From Microbacterium murale (lineage in GTDB: Bacteria; Actinomycetota; Actinomycetes; Actinomycetales; Microbacteriaceae): a DNA stretch of 64,000 nucleotides. The stretch lies in the NCBI RefSeq assembly GCF_014635185.1, contig NZ_BMCM01000006.1, positions 62,001-126,000 on the forward strand, given 5' to 3'. Numbering within the stretch: the stretch's first letter is position 1; each line of letters begins with the position of its first letter. The notes beneath the pieces are model-generated. The model was not told where the DNA came from and searched no databases. It worked only from the letters and a program-made list of their open reading frames with translations. The translations under genes were made by a program, and so were the position numbers. Shown piece after piece: positions 23,743 to 32,793 of this stretch.

Positions 23743-24609
23743 ATGGGACGGACGCGAGCTCGGGATGCCGAACACCCCGAGGCACGCCTCGACCACGGCG
23801 GGATCGCTCGGGTGATCCCCTCGGAGTTCACGAGCGGCTTCGAGTTGATCGTCGACGACACACCGCAGTCGCACGTCGACCTCGACGACGCCACACATCT
23901 GCATTTCGAGTACGTCGTCCGCATGGGCGCGGTGATCGATCAGCTGACCTCGGCGGGTGCGCCGCTGACCGCGGTGCACCTCGGCGCCGGAGCGCTGACC
24001 ATCCCGCGCTACATCGAGGCGACCAGGCCGGGGTCGCGTCAGCAGGTGATCGAACTCGAGGCGCCGCTCGCGGCTCTCGTGCGCGAGCACCTGCCGCTGC
24101 CGCGCGGTGCTTCCATCCGCATCCGGATCGGGGACGCGCGCGCTGGTGTTCAGAAGCTGCCGCCCGCGCTCACCGGCGCCTGCGATCTTGTCGTCTCGGA
24201 TGTGTACTCCGGCGCGCAGACGCCCGCTCACCTGACCAGCGTGGAGTTCTACCGCGAGCTGTCAGGGCTCCTCGCCCCGACCGGAGTGCTGCTCGTCAAC
24301 GTCGCCGACGGCCCAGGCCTCGCGTTCGCGAGACGCCAGGTCGCCACGATCGCCCACGTGCTCCCCGAGGTCGCGCTGCTCGCCGACACCCAAGTGCTCA
24401 AAGGCCGTCGGTTCGGGAATCTGGTGATCGCAGCATCCGCTTCTCCCCTGCCCACCGAATGGCTGCCCCGGATGCTGGCGGCCGGCCCCCATCCGGCGAA
24501 GATCGCGCAGGATGCCGAGGTCGCCGCCTTCGCGAAAGGTGCGCGGATCGTCACGGATGCGGATGCTGTGGCATCCCCGAAGCCGGACGCGTCGATCTTC
24601 CTGCGTTGA
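23743..24609 (+). CDS. Spermidine synthase-like methyltransferase-fold protein
   Basis: A 288-residue protein with the Rossmann fold of polyamine aminopropyltransferases. The glycine-rich nucleotide loop is AVHLGAGALTIPRYI (about residues 77-91). An acidic motif (VIELEA) follows. The DLVVSDVYSG motif at about 148-157 corresponds to the catalytic acidic loop. Members of this group in actinobacteria are usually annotated as spermidine synthase-like, but their substrates are not established. It diverges from the sugar transporter operon and precedes a TPR gene. A strand end rich in Ala-Asp pairs carries the GGATGC motif. Confidence 0.75.
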   Translation: MGRTRARDAEHPEARLDHGGIARVIPSEFTSGFELIVDDTPQSHVDLDDATHLHFEYVVRMGAVIDQLTSAGAPLTAVHLGAGALTIPRYIEATRPGSRQQVIELEAPLAALVREHLPLPRGASIRIRIGDARAGVQKLPPALTGACDLVVSDVYSGAQTPAHLTSVEFYRELSGLLAPTGVLLVNVADGPGLAFARRQVATIAHVLPEVALLADTQVLKGRRFGNLVIAASASPLPTEWLPRMLAAGPHPAKIAQDAEVAAFAKGARIVTDADAVASPKPDASIFLR

Positions 24610-24690
24610 AATCACACTCCGGGGCGTGCCGCCGGCTCGTCTGGTGATCCGACAGGCAGACTGGAGCGAGGCGCTGCGGAGGGAGAGCAC

Positions 24691-25218
24691 ATGGGTTACA
24701 TCAAGGGTTACGATCCAGAGACTCTTCGTGAGTTGGTCGACAAGATCGAGTGCGCGCAGCGGCTGGTCGAGATCGAGTCGCAGCGCAGCCTGCCGGCGCT
24801 GCTCGAGCGCGTCTGGCTCCTCAAAGTGCTCGATCAGCTCGACGACGCACTGAAGCTCTCGGACGAATCCGTGCGAGTGGCGCGGATGGCCGGCACCCGC
24901 AAAGACGTTCTGCGCGCACGAGTGCTGCACGCGACGATCCTGCAGTACCGCGGCGCGTACGCCGCAGCCGAGCAGGAACTCGCGACCTGCGCATCCGAGG
25001 CCGAAGGGCAGGGGTGGGCGTCGATCGCGGCGTTCGCATACCAGCACCACGGCAAGAACGCCTACGACGCCGGCGACTTCGATGAAGCGCGCACGAGCCT
25101 CAAGCAGGCGCTGTTCCTGCGTCGCGAGGCCGGCGCCGCGGATGCCGAGCTCGAGGTCGCGCTGCTCGCGATCGAGGCTGCGGAGAAGCGCCGCACCGGG
25201 CAGCTCGTCGGGAGCTGA
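24691..25218 (+). CDS. TPR-like helical repeat protein
   Basis: A 175-residue, almost wholly alpha-helical protein with consecutive helix pairs of tetratricopeptide type (for example LDQLDDALKLSDESVRVAR and KNAYDAGDFDEARTSLKQAL). It has no signal peptide or membrane segment, so it is probably a cytoplasmic scaffold or partner-binding protein. The ATG at 24691 has GGAGGGA 7 nt upstream. Its partner is not known; the neighbouring SprT-like gene follows after 46 nt and may be co-expressed. Confidence 0.75.
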   Translation: MGYIKGYDPETLRELVDKIECAQRLVEIESQRSLPALLERVWLLKVLDQLDDALKLSDESVRVARMAGTRKDVLRARVLHATILQYRGAYAAAEQELATCASEAEGQGWASIAAFAYQHHGKNAYDAGDFDEARTSLKQALFLRREAGAADAELEVALLAIEAAEKRRTGQLVGS

Positions 25219-25252
25219 CCTGGCCGACTCCCCCATTGTCGGCGGGATGATT

Positions 25253-25258
25253 TACTCT
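25253..25258 (+). promoter_or_regulatory. -10 box of a probable leaderless promoter (SprT-like gene)
   Basis: TACTCT lies 6 nt before the ATG at 25265, and no ribosome site is present. Confidence 0.4.
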
Positions 25259-25264
25259 TGGCGC

Positions 25265-25759
25265 ATGGCGGAACTTGACCGTGTGCGCATCTGGGGAGAC
25301 GCACTGATTCGGTTGCATCTCGACGACTCGTGGTCGTTCGGCTTCGACCACGCGAAGCGTCGTGCCGGGCAGTGCGATTTCCGGGCGAAGCGCATCACGG
25401 TGTCGCGCTATCTCGCTGCGCGCTTCGAAGATGATGAGATCCATCAGGTGCTGCTGCACGAAGTGGCGCACGCGCTTGCCGGACACCGGGCCGCGCACGG
25501 GGCGAAATGGAAGCACATCGCCCGCGACATCGGCTACGTCGGTGGCACGACGCACCACGGCGAGACGGCGGAAGAGCTCGCGCCGTGGATCGGCACGTGC
25601 CCCGCCGGCCACGTCACGTACCGGCACCGCCGACCCAGCAGGGCGACCTCGTGCGTCAAGTGCTCGCGCACGTTCGACCCGCGTTTCGAGTTCACCTGGA
25701 CCCGCCGCGAGATCACGGCGGCGGCGAAGCTGGCCGCGCAGATGCCGCGCGAGCAGTAG
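25265..25759 (+). CDS. SprT-like zinc metalloprotease-family protein
   Basis: A 164-residue protein of the SprT-like family. The catalytic HEVAH motif at residues 65-69 binds zinc and supplies the glutamate; further histidines follow at 74 and 78. A C-terminal cysteine set (Cys112, Cys132, Cys135) resembles the zinc ribbon of SprT proteins. Family members include the DNA-protein crosslink protease SPRTN, but the bacterial role is not defined. The ATG at 25265 is chosen because the sequence upstream lacks family similarity and a -10-like box sits 6 nt before it. It converges with the next gene after 5 nt. Confidence 0.85.
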   Translation: MAELDRVRIWGDALIRLHLDDSWSFGFDHAKRRAGQCDFRAKRITVSRYLAARFEDDEIHQVLLHEVAHALAGHRAAHGAKWKHIARDIGYVGGTTHHGETAEELAPWIGTCPAGHVTYRHRRPSRATSCVKCSRTFDPRFEFTWTRREITAAAKLAAQMPREQ

Positions 25760-25764
25760 CCCGC

Positions 25765-26430
25765 TCACTCGAACGCGACGAAGACTCCGTCTTTGAGCAC
25801 GGGCACGACGTCCGTCGCATCCACCTCGGCGGCCGCTGCAGTCTCGGTCGGGACGAGACCCGCCGCTTCGATCCGCCCGGTCGCGGAAACGCCCTCGGCG
25901 ATCTCCTTGCCGGATCCGGATGCTGTGAGCAGATGCCGCATCGCCCGTCGCAGTCCGCGCGCGGATTCGCAGACGGCCGCGGCATCCGGCGACGTGTGAT
26001 CGGCGCCCAGATCACTGAGCGCCGCGATGATCGTGCCAGCGCCGAGCTGGTCTTCGACGGCGAAGCGGAGGTCTCCGGCATCCGTCAGTTCGCCCGCCGC
26101 GATCACGGCGACCGAAGTGCGCTGCTGTCGGCGGTTCTGCAGTTCGAGCACCGTCCTGGCCACGGCCGAGGCGTTGCGCAGCGAACCGAGGAGCACAGTC
26201 GGCTCGCCTCCCGCTGCGGCCGCGGCAACCACGGCTGCGCCGTTGCGGGACCAGCGCTCGGCATCCGTGAGTGCGACCGTGCGGCCGGTGGCCACGGCAT
26301 CCGTCACTGTCGACGAGAATCGCAGCACGTCGACCACGACGACCACGTCGGCCGGTGCGAGACGCTGCAGGCCCGCGACTCCCCACTCGAAGCGGACCTG
26401 GTATGCGGACTGATCGAACGGCTGCGGCAT
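25765..26430 (-). CDS. ComB-like (2-phosphosulfolactate phosphatase family) protein
   Basis: A 221-residue protein matching the ComB family. The opening VVVVDVLRFSSTVTDAVATG (about 28-47) carries the conserved Asp-Val-Leu-Arg segment, and LLGSLRNASAVA and VIAAGE follow. ComB hydrolyses 2-phosphosulfolactate in coenzyme M synthesis. No other coenzyme M gene is visible here, and actinobacteria of this group are not known to need it, so the family name may not give the real substrate. The ATG lies 6 nt after TAGGCT, although a GGAGGG is also present. Confidence 0.8.
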   Translation of the reverse strand: MPQPFDQSAYQVRFEWGVAGLQRLAPADVVVVVDVLRFSSTVTDAVATGRTVALTDAERWSRNGAAVVAAAAAGGEPTVLLGSLRNASAVARTVLELQNRRQQRTSVAVIAAGELTDAGDLRFAVEDQLGAGTIIAALSDLGADHTSPDAAAVCESARGLRRAMRHLLTASGSGKEIAEGVSATGRIEAAGLVPTETAAAAEVDATDVVPVLKDGVFVAFE

Positions 26431-26436
26431 CCCTCC

Positions 26437-26442
26437 AGCCTA
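26437..26442 (-). promoter_or_regulatory. -10 box before the ComB-like gene
   Basis: TAGGCT on the minus strand, 6 nt before the ATG at 26430. Confidence 0.45.
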
Positions 26443-26456
26443 CGAGACCCTGCATC

Positions 26457-26541
26457 GCCGAGACCCCGTGTTACCGCCGAGACCCCATCTGAATCGCGCA
26501 AGTACCGCGGGGTCTCGGCAACAAGGTGGGGTCTCAGCGAG
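26457..26541. repeat. Nested palindromic repeat, GAGACCCC family, copy 1
   Basis: Two GCCGAGACCCC boxes (from 26458 and from 26476) are mirrored by CGGGGTCTCGG and TGGGGTCTCAG on the right. The outer and inner arms form a nested double hairpin. It fills the gap between the FtsX-type permease stop and the ComB-like gene. Confidence 0.8.
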
Positions 26542-26542
26542 C

Positions 26543-28003
26543 TCAGTCCACGGCGAGCGCCTCGACCGGAGCCACGCGGGTCGCGAGCCGCGTCGGCGTC
26601 GCGGCGGCCACGAGGGTCAGCACCGCAGTCGCGACGACGATCACGACCACCGGGATCCACGGCACCGCCGGCGCCACGAGCCCCGCGGTCTCCTCGAAGT
26701 GCGGCGGCATCCGCACAGAGCCGAGCAGCGACTGCGCGGCGATCCAGCCGTAGAGCACGCCGAGCGCGAGCCCGGTGGCGGTCGCCGTGATCGTGATGTG
26801 CAGCGCCTCGAGCAGGATCATCCGTCGCACCTGAGCATTCGAGAGCCCGATCGCGCGCAGCAGTCCGAGCTCGCGGCGGCGCTGCACCACTCCGATCGTG
26901 AGCAGGTTCACCAGCCCCACCGCGGCGATCACCGCCGAGACGCCGACCAGCACCATCATGATGGCGGCGAAGCTGTCCATGATCAGCGCGAACTCCGAGT
27001 CGACCTCTCCACCCGCAGCCTTCGCCAGCAGCACCTTGACCGACTCCAGCGCGACCGCGAACATCGTCACCAGAGTCACGCCCATGACGACACCGATCGC
27101 CATGCGGCTGGAGCGCTCCGGATACCGCAATGCGTTCTCCGCAGCGAGCCGTGCGGTCGCCGAGCGTCCGAACAGCTTTCCGACCAGACGCAGCAGCGGC
27201 GGCATCACCAGCACGGCGCCCAGCGAGATCCCGGTGAACGACAGCAGCCCTCCGAAGAACGCCACGACCACACCCAGCGGCGTCACCAGCCCGATGATCA
27301 CCCCGAACGCGAGCAGCGCAGCGCCGGCGATGAGCAGCAGCAGCGCTCCGACGTGGCGCGTGGGGCGTCGCGCAGCATCCTCGTGCGAGCGTTCCACCGA
27401 GCCTCCGATCGCCTGCAGCGGAGTCACCGCGAGCACGCGTCGTGAGCCGACCCAGGCTGCCGCCCACGTCGTCAGCGCGACCCCGAACGCGGGGATCAGG
27501 ATCGCCGGCTGCACCAGCGTGAACGAGGGCACCGCGCCCAGCATCCGGTCGGCGACGGCCAGTCCGATCCAGACCATGACGAAACCCGCGACCAGACCGA
27601 CCAGGGCGCCGAGGGCGCCGACGACCAGCCCCTGGTTCGCGACCTCGACGCGCTGCGAGCGCGCACTCCCACCGATCAGGCGCACCAGCGCGATGTGCCG
27701 CGTGCGCCCGGCGATGATCGTCGAGAAGGTGTTGGCCGTGACGATGGCGCCGACGTAGAGCGCGACCCCTATCAGCAGCACAGAAAGCAGCGCGATTACG
27801 ACGGCGAGCGTTCCGCTGTCTCCGATGTACGGGTCGGCCTGCAGCATCGCGCCGATGTACATCGTCGCCTGGACGAGCACGACGCCGAGCGCCGACGAGA
27901 GCGCGGCGACCAGCACGCTGGCTCCCATCCCGCGGTCGCGCAGCCAGGTGAGGCGAGGTCCGGTCGCACTCGTGTCGGAGACGACCGAGGCCACGGCGCT
28001 CAT
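26543..28003 (-). CDS. ABC transporter permease, FtsX/MacB family
   Basis: A 486-residue membrane protein with two FtsX-type modules. Each has a group of hydrophobic segments; the second contains RRRELGLLRAIGLSNAQVRRM, the element that meets the ATPase. The start overlaps the ATPase stop by 4 nt (ATGA). Such ATPase-permease pairs of the LolCDE/MacB group move lipoproteins, peptides or antibiotics out of the membrane rather than importing solutes. The substrate is unknown. The nearby two-component system makes a drug or envelope-stress role plausible (inference). Confidence 0.9.
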   Translation of the reverse strand: MSAVASVVSDTSATGPRLTWLRDRGMGASVLVAALSSALGVVLVQATMYIGAMLQADPYIGDSGTLAVVIALLSVLLIGVALYVGAIVTANTFSTIIAGRTRHIALVRLIGGSARSQRVEVANQGLVVGALGALVGLVAGFVMVWIGLAVADRMLGAVPSFTLVQPAILIPAFGVALTTWAAAWVGSRRVLAVTPLQAIGGSVERSHEDAARRPTRHVGALLLLIAGAALLAFGVIIGLVTPLGVVVAFFGGLLSFTGISLGAVLVMPPLLRLVGKLFGRSATARLAAENALRYPERSSRMAIGVVMGVTLVTMFAVALESVKVLLAKAAGGEVDSEFALIMDSFAAIMMVLVGVSAVIAAVGLVNLLTIGVVQRRRELGLLRAIGLSNAQVRRMILLEALHITITATATGLALGVLYGWIAAQSLLGSVRMPPHFEETAGLVAPAVPWIPVVVIVVATAVLTLVAAATPTRLATRVAPVEALAVD

Positions 28004-28761
28004 GCCGCCACCTCGGCGGCGAGCATGTACGCCGCGATCTGCTCTGCACTCTGACGAGGGTGGTCGGCGACGATGCGGCCGTCGCCGAGGTACAGCACCC
28101 GGTCGGCGTGGCTGGCCGCGATCGCGTCGTGCGTGACCATCGCGATTGACTGTCCGTGATCGCGGCTCGCGGTCGAGAGCAGCTGCAGCACCTCGCGTCC
28201 GCTGGCGGAATCGAGGTTGCCGGTCGGCTCATCCGCGAACACGAGATCGGGCGCGGTGGCGAGCGCGCGGGCGATCGCCACGCGCTGCTGCTGTCCGCCG
28301 GAGAGCTGGTGCGGGCGATGCCGCAGACGTGCGCCGAGGCCGAGCGTCTCGACGAGCCCGTCGATCCGCGCGCGTTCGATCGCGCTGGGCCGGCGTCCGT
28401 CGAGTTCGAACGGCAGCAGGATGTTGCCGATCGCATCGAGCGTCGGAACGAGGTTGAACGCCTGGAAGATGAACCCGACGCGGCGTCGCCGCAGGATCGT
28501 GAGGTCGAGGTCGCCGAGGCCGGTGATCTCGGTGTCGCCGATCCACGCGCGCCCTTCGGTCGGAGCATCGAGGCCGGCCATGATGTGCATGAGCGTCGAC
28601 TTGCCCGAGCCGCTAGGTCCCATGATCGCCGTGAACTGCCCACGGCGGATGCCGACGCTGATGTCATCGAGAGCCGTGACGGCGCTCTCACCCGAGCCGT
28701 ACGACTTCGTCAGGTGCTGCACGCGGGCTGCGAGCCCGAGGTCTGTGGTCGTGATCTCCAT
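28000..28761 (-). CDS. ABC transporter ATP-binding protein (LolD/MacB type)
   Basis: A 253-residue ATPase. Walker A is GPSGSGKST, the signature is LSGGQQQRV and Walker B is [12 protein letters not shown]; the last is characteristic of the MacB/LolD exporter branch. I chose the ATG at 28761 (MEITTTDLG) because a TAACGT box lies 7 nt upstream; a GTG at 28767 would add two residues. It energises the FtsX-type permease encoded directly after it. Upstream lies a strong palindrome and then the response regulator gene on the same strand. Confidence 0.92.
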   Translation of the reverse strand: MEITTTDLGLAARVQHLTKSYGSGESAVTALDDISVGIRRGQFTAIMGPSGSGKSTLMHIMAGLDAPTEGRAWIGDTEITGLGDLDLTILRRRRVGFIFQAFNLVPTLDAIGNILLPFELDGRRPSAIERARIDGLVETLGLGARLRHRPHQLSGGQQQRVAIARALATAPDLVFADEPTGNLDSASGREVLQLLSTASRDHGQSIAMVTHDAIAASHADRVLYLGDGRIVADHPRQSAEQIAAYMLAAEVAA

Positions 28762-28768
28762 ACCCACG

Positions 28769-28774
28769 ACGTTA
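28769..28774 (-). promoter_or_regulatory. -10 box before the LolD-like ATPase gene
   Basis: TAACGT on the minus strand, 7 nt before the ATG at 28761. Confidence 0.35.
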
Positions 28775-28845
28775 CGAACAGCGGATGCTGCGCCGCATCG
28801 CCCGTGCGCAGCATCCGCCTACATCGCAAGGATGATCTCGAGACT

Positions 28846-28898
28846 GCAAGACCACGCCGAGACAGCGGCGAATCGGCGCTGTCGCGGCGTGGTCTTGC
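28846..28898. terminator. Long near-perfect palindrome after the response regulator gene
   Basis: Arms 28846-28867 and 28877-28898 pair over 22 bp with one mismatch around a 9-nt loop. The arm begins GCAAGACCACGCCG. It lies 10 nt beyond the response-regulator stop codon. There is no U tract, so it may be a terminator or a REP-like element. Confidence 0.65.
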
Positions 28899-28908
28899 GG
28901 GTTCGGGG

Positions 28909-29544
28909 CTAGTTCAGGCCGTGTTCGAACGCGAACACCACGAGCTGCACGCGATCGCGCAGCGCGAGCTTGGTGAGGATGCGGCTGATGTGCGTCTTCA
29001 CCGTCGCCTCGCTGAGGAACTCCCGCCCGGCGATCTCCGAGTTCGACAGCCCGCGCGCGGCGAGCGCGAAGATCTCCCGCTCGCGATCGGTCAACGACGC
29101 GTAAGCCGCCGGCACCGGCTTCGCCGCCTCGGCGAAGTGCGCGAACAGCTCACGCGTGGCGGATGCTGCGATCACGTTCGACCCTGAGTGCACGGTGCGG
29201 ATCGCGGCGAGCAGAAACTCCGGCTCGGCGTCCTTCAACAGGAATCCGCTTGCCCCCTGCCTGATCGCACGCGCTGCGGCCTCGTCGAGGTCGAACGTCG
29301 TGAGCATCACGACCTTCGGCGCATCCGGCGACTTCAGGATCTCGGCTGTCGCGGTCAGGCCGTCCATCACCGGCATCCGGATGTCCATGAGCACGACGTC
29401 CGGCCTCGACTGCGCGACGACGGCGAGCGCCTCCTGCCCGTTGCCCGCCTCTGCGACGACGTCCATGTCGGGCTGGGATGACACCAGCATCCGGATGCCG
29501 GCGCGGAACAGCGCCTGATCATCGACCAGCAGCACCCGGATCAT
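28909..29544 (-). CDS. Response regulator, NarL/FixJ (LuxR) type
   Basis: A 211-residue two-component regulator. The receiver domain has the acidic pair DD at 8-9, the phosphoacceptor Asp54 in [12 protein letters not shown] and the conserved LLKD lysine. The C-terminal LuxR-type helix-turn-helix runs from [20 protein letters not shown] to the end. Its ATG overlaps the kinase stop by 4 nt, so kinase and regulator are made together. The adjacent ABC exporter genes are possible targets, as in many drug- or envelope-sensing systems (inference). Confidence 0.95.
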   Translation of the reverse strand: MIRVLLVDDQALFRAGIRMLVSSQPDMDVVAEAGNGQEALAVVAQSRPDVVLMDIRMPVMDGLTATAEILKSPDAPKVVMLTTFDLDEAAARAIRQGASGFLLKDAEPEFLLAAIRTVHSGSNVIAASATRELFAHFAEAAKPVPAAYASLTDREREIFALAARGLSNSEIAGREFLSEATVKTHISRILTKLALRDRVQLVVFAFEHGLN

Positions 29545-30743
29545 TCGTGTCCCTCCGACGATTGCGACGCCCCGATGGGCAGTGTCGCATGAACCACGAA
29601 CTCGTCGCCGGTGCGCTCGGCTGTGAGCGAGCCGCCGACGAGCTGGGCGCGCTCTCGCATGCCGACCAGGCCGTGTCCGCCGGAAGCGCCCACGACGGGA
29701 GCGACCGCGATCGCATTTCGCACTTCGACCTCGACCCGATCCGTCAGCCACGCCAGGCGGATGTCGACCACCCCGCCCGCCCCATGCCGGATGGCATTCG
29801 TCAGCGCCTCCTGCAGGATGCGGTAGACGGCGAGCTGGATGGCGCCGGGCGGCTCCCCCGGCGGCATCGGATCGACCGTCACCCGCGGCTCGACGCCCGC
29901 CTGGCGCACGTGTGCGAACAGCTGCTCCAGGTCGGCGATGGTGGGCTGAGGCCCGTCGCCCTGGCGATGCCGCAGCTGGGTGAGCAGCATCCGCACGTCC
30001 GACAACGCGGAGCGCGCGGTCTGCGAGATCGTGCCCAGCGCCTCGACTGCGACCTCTGGCGAGGATGCCGCGGCATAACGCGCGCCATCGGACTGCGCCA
30101 CGATCACAGCCAACGAGTGCGCGACGACGTCGTGCATGTCGCGGGCGATGCGCACCCGCTCCTGCTCCTCCGCCGTGGCGATCTCGGCCAGCGTCTGCGC
30201 TTCACGGCTGGCGCGCCACCGCAGCACCATGCGCCAGCCGAACCCACCCAGCCACGGTGAGCCGAGCGCGAGGATGCACATGAACGCGAGCAGCACGAAC
30301 GTGGCGACGGTGCTGGAGATTCCGGCCGCGAAGAACTGACCGGTGCTGAAGGCGATGTACGCCGAGGCGATGATGCCGCCGGCGAATGATGAGACCAGGC
30401 CCGCCCAGAAAACGCGGGTCGTGCCCCATGCGGCGGTCGCGTACAGCACGCCGAGGATCGCGACATTGATCGGAAGCGGTCCGAGACCGACGGCCATCTG
30501 CACGATCGCACCGACCCACGCCGCTGCCAGCGCGATGCCGGGTGCGAGCCTCCCGATCGCGACAGCGCCGAATTGCAGCACTCCAGCGACGACCAGGCCA
30601 GCGATGCCGACGGCCTCGGGGACGGTGGTGCTGAGATTCCCCGGCGCGTAGAACGCGAGCGATGTGGGCACGAGGACCGCGAACAGCACGAACGCCCCGA
30701 CGATGTCGAGGATGAGCGAAGTGCGGGACAGCGGACGGATCAC
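29541..30743 (-). CDS. Sensor histidine kinase (HisKA_3 type)
   Basis: A kinase of about 400 residues. The N-terminal 160 residues contain five to six membrane segments with short loops, so it probably senses within the membrane. The dimerisation/phosphoacceptor motif is RIARDMHDVVAHSLAVI, and the HATPase part includes QEALTNAIRHG and GHGLVGMRERA. I prefer the GTG at 30743 (MIRPLSRTS) because a TAGCGT box lies exactly 6 nt upstream; the ATG at 30746 would add one residue. It is co-transcribed with the NarL-type regulator. Confidence 0.93.
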   Translation of the reverse strand: MIRPLSRTSLILDIVGAFVLFAVLVPTSLAFYAPGNLSTTVPEAVGIAGLVVAGVLQFGAVAIGRLAPGIALAAAWVGAIVQMAVGLGPLPINVAILGVLYATAAWGTTRVFWAGLVSSFAGGIIASAYIAFSTGQFFAAGISSTVATFVLLAFMCILALGSPWLGGFGWRMVLRWRASREAQTLAEIATAEEQERVRIARDMHDVVAHSLAVIVAQSDGARYAAASSPEVAVEALGTISQTARSALSDVRMLLTQLRHRQGDGPQPTIADLEQLFAHVRQAGVEPRVTVDPMPPGEPPGAIQLAVYRILQEALTNAIRHGAGGVVDIRLAWLTDRVEVEVRNAIAVAPVVGASGGHGLVGMRERAQLVGGSLTAERTGDEFVVHATLPIGASQSSEGHE

Positions 30744-30749
30744 CATCTC

Positions 30750-30755
30750 ACGCTA
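30750..30755 (-). promoter_or_regulatory. -10 box before the histidine kinase gene
   Basis: TAGCGT on the minus strand, 6 nt before the GTG at 30743. This spacing is what decides the proposed start. Confidence 0.4.
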
Positions 30756-30805
30756 CGCGAGGCGCCGGTGCGTCAGCATCCGTCCAGCGATGTATCCCGA
30801 GAACG

Positions 30806-31597
30806 TCAGGCGCGGCAGAGGATCTCGCCGTGCGGCACGAGGAACCAGCCGTCCTCGGCATCCGACCACGCGCGCCACGCACCGCTGATCCGCTGCAGGT
30901 CGGCGGCCGTCGCGAAGCCGTCGTCGACGAGCTGGCGCGCGAGCGCGGATTCGACGATGCGGTCGGCCCACATGCCGCCCCACCACGCGCGCTCGTCCGC
31001 CGTCGCGTAGCACCAGGTGGATGCTGTCGCCGTGACATCCTCGAACCCCGCAGCCCGTGCCCATGAGAGCAGGCGCCGACCGGCATCCGGTTCGCCGCCG
31101 TTCGCGCGCGCTGCCGCCCGGTACAGGTGCAGCCACTCGTCGAGCCCTGGTGCCAGCGGAAACCAGATGAACCCGGCGTAGTCGGCGTCGCGCGCGGCGA
31201 CCAGCCCGCCGGGCTTCGTGACGCGGCGCATCGCGCGCAGCGCCTGCACCGGATCGGCGACGTGCTGCAGCACCTGATGGGTGTGCACGATGTCGAAGCT
31301 GTCATCGGCGAAACTCAGCGCGTGCACATCCTCCACCGAGAAGTCGATGTTCGAGACGCTCTGCGCCGCCGCGAGCTTCTGCGAGAGCGCGAGTTCGGCC
31401 TCGCCGATCTCGGTCGCGGTGACGTGGCCGACGTGCTGCGCGAAATCCATCGTGATCGTCCCCGGCCCTGCGCCGACGTCGAGGAGTCGCGCATCCGCAG
31501 TGAGATGCGCACGCAGGTACTCCGCCGAGTTCGCGATCGTGCGATTGCTGTGCGAACGCAGCACCGACTCGTGATGCCCGTGGGTGTATGTGGCCAT
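30806..31597 (-). CDS. Class I SAM-dependent methyltransferase
   Basis: A 263-residue methyltransferase. Motif I is LLDVGAGPGTITMDFA (about residues 38-53), and the DVHALSFADDSFDIVHTHQVLQH region matches motifs II-III of the UbiE/Methyltransf_11 group. Substrate is unknown. It lies 34 nt downstream of menE on the same strand, and methylation is needed in menaquinone synthesis. However, the sequence lacks the conserved UbiE/MenG signatures I would expect, so I do not call it MenG. The ATG at 31597 has GAGAGGGAGA upstream. Confidence 0.85.
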   Translation of the reverse strand: MATYTHGHHESVLRSHSNRTIANSAEYLRAHLTADARLLDVGAGPGTITMDFAQHVGHVTATEIGEAELALSQKLAAAQSVSNIDFSVEDVHALSFADDSFDIVHTHQVLQHVADPVQALRAMRRVTKPGGLVAARDADYAGFIWFPLAPGLDEWLHLYRAAARANGGEPDAGRRLLSWARAAGFEDVTATASTWCYATADERAWWGGMWADRIVESALARQLVDDGFATAADLQRISGAWRAWSDAEDGWFLVPHGEILCRA

Positions 31598-31630
31598 GGT
31601 CTCCCTCTCCGGAGCTCGGCTTCTCGGGAC

Positions 31631-32791
31631 TCAGCGCAGCTCGGCGGCCAGGCGACGGATCGCGTCACGATCGGGTTTGCCGGAGCTCAGTGTCTGGATC
31701 TCGTCGACGATGATCATGCGCGCGGGCCGCGCAGGCTTGCCGAGCTCTTCCGCGACCACCTCGCGGGCATGCTCGAGCTGTTCGGATTCGCTGCGTCGGA
31801 GCGCCTCCCCGCGCTCGGCGACGATGACGGATGCTTCGCCCCATCGCTCGTCGTCGACACCGACCACGACGGCACTCGTGAGACCCGGGATGCCGCGGAC
31901 GATGCGCTCGACCCTGTCGAGGGAGATGTTGACGCCGCCCGAGACGATCACGTTGTCGGCGCGGCCGTGCACGCGCACGACACCGTCCTCGACGATGCCG
32001 AGGTCACCGGTGCGATACCAGCGGATGCCGTGCTCGTCGCGCACGAACGTGGTCGCGGTGAGGGCCGGGTCACCGAGGTAGCCGTCGGCGAGCATGGGTC
32101 CGGCGATGCGCAGTTCACCGTCGACGGTCTTCACCGCGACGGTCTCGAGCGGCACGCCGTCGTACACGCATCCGCCGCTCGTCTCGGTTGAGCCGTACGT
32201 GCGCACCAGATGCACGCCGAGCTCGGCGGCGCGCTCCCGCACCGGCTCCGGGAGCGCCTGACCTCCGACGAGGATCGCGGAGTACGCCTGGAGCGCGGCG
32301 AGGACAGTCGTGTCGTCGATGGCCGCATCGAGCAGGGTCGCGACCTGCGCCGGCACGAGCGACGTGAACAGCTTCTCGCCGCGGCCGCGCAGCATCGGCA
32401 GGGTCGCCTCGGCGAAGCTTCGGGCCGAGAACCCTCCTCTCAGCACCACCGGAGTGGTACCGGAGAGGATCGAGCGCGCCAGCACCTGCAGACCAGCGAC
32501 GTATCCGGCCGGCAGCGCGAGAAGCCAACTGCCGGAGCCGATGCGCAGTGCGGTCGCTTCGGCTCCGGCGCGCAGAGCCTCCGCGCTCAGTACGACGCGC
32601 TTCGGGATGCCGCTGGATCCGGACGTTCCGATCACCACGGCCGTGCCGTCGTCGACGGCCTCCGGCTCATCATCCGAGGCGCCGAGGCCCAGCATCCCGA
32701 GTGCCAGTGCGGGGCCGCCGTCGAGCGCTCGAGCAAGATCCTGCTGCAGTTGGGCGGCGTCGTCGGCCGAAGTGGCGATGAGGTGGGTCAT
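31631..32791 (-). CDS. menE: o-succinylbenzoate--CoA ligase
   Basis: A 386-residue adenylate-forming enzyme that activates o-succinylbenzoate to its CoA ester in menaquinone synthesis. The AMP-binding loop GTSGSSGIPKRV (about 54-65), YGSTETSGG, YRTGDLG and GRADNVIVSGGVNIS are in the expected order; the catalytic lysine lies in LSSGKPDR near the C-terminus. The short length is normal for actinobacterial MenE. It follows menB by 2 nt on the same strand, which strongly supports the assignment. The product is passed to MenB. Confidence 0.95.
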   Translation of the reverse strand: MTHLIATSADDAAQLQQDLARALDGGPALALGMLGLGASDDEPEAVDDGTAVVIGTSGSSGIPKRVVLSAEALRAGAEATALRIGSGSWLLALPAGYVAGLQVLARSILSGTTPVVLRGGFSARSFAEATLPMLRGRGEKLFTSLVPAQVATLLDAAIDDTTVLAALQAYSAILVGGQALPEPVRERAAELGVHLVRTYGSTETSGGCVYDGVPLETVAVKTVDGELRIAGPMLADGYLGDPALTATTFVRDEHGIRWYRTGDLGIVEDGVVRVHGRADNVIVSGGVNISLDRVERIVRGIPGLTSAVVVGVDDERWGEASVIVAERGEALRRSESEQLEHAREVVAEELGKPARPARMIIVDEIQTLSSGKPDRDAIRRLAAELR

Positions 32792-32793
32792 CG

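Noticed and set aside
26304..28691. A 795-codon minus-strand frame spanning the ABC exporter genes
   Set aside because: It is out of frame with the recognisable ATPase and permease and contains no domain. Those two genes explain the region fully.
30806..31597. The methyltransferase next to menE as MenG/UbiE
   Set aside because: The position is suggestive, but the conserved MenG sequence features are not seen, so only the general methyltransferase call is supported.
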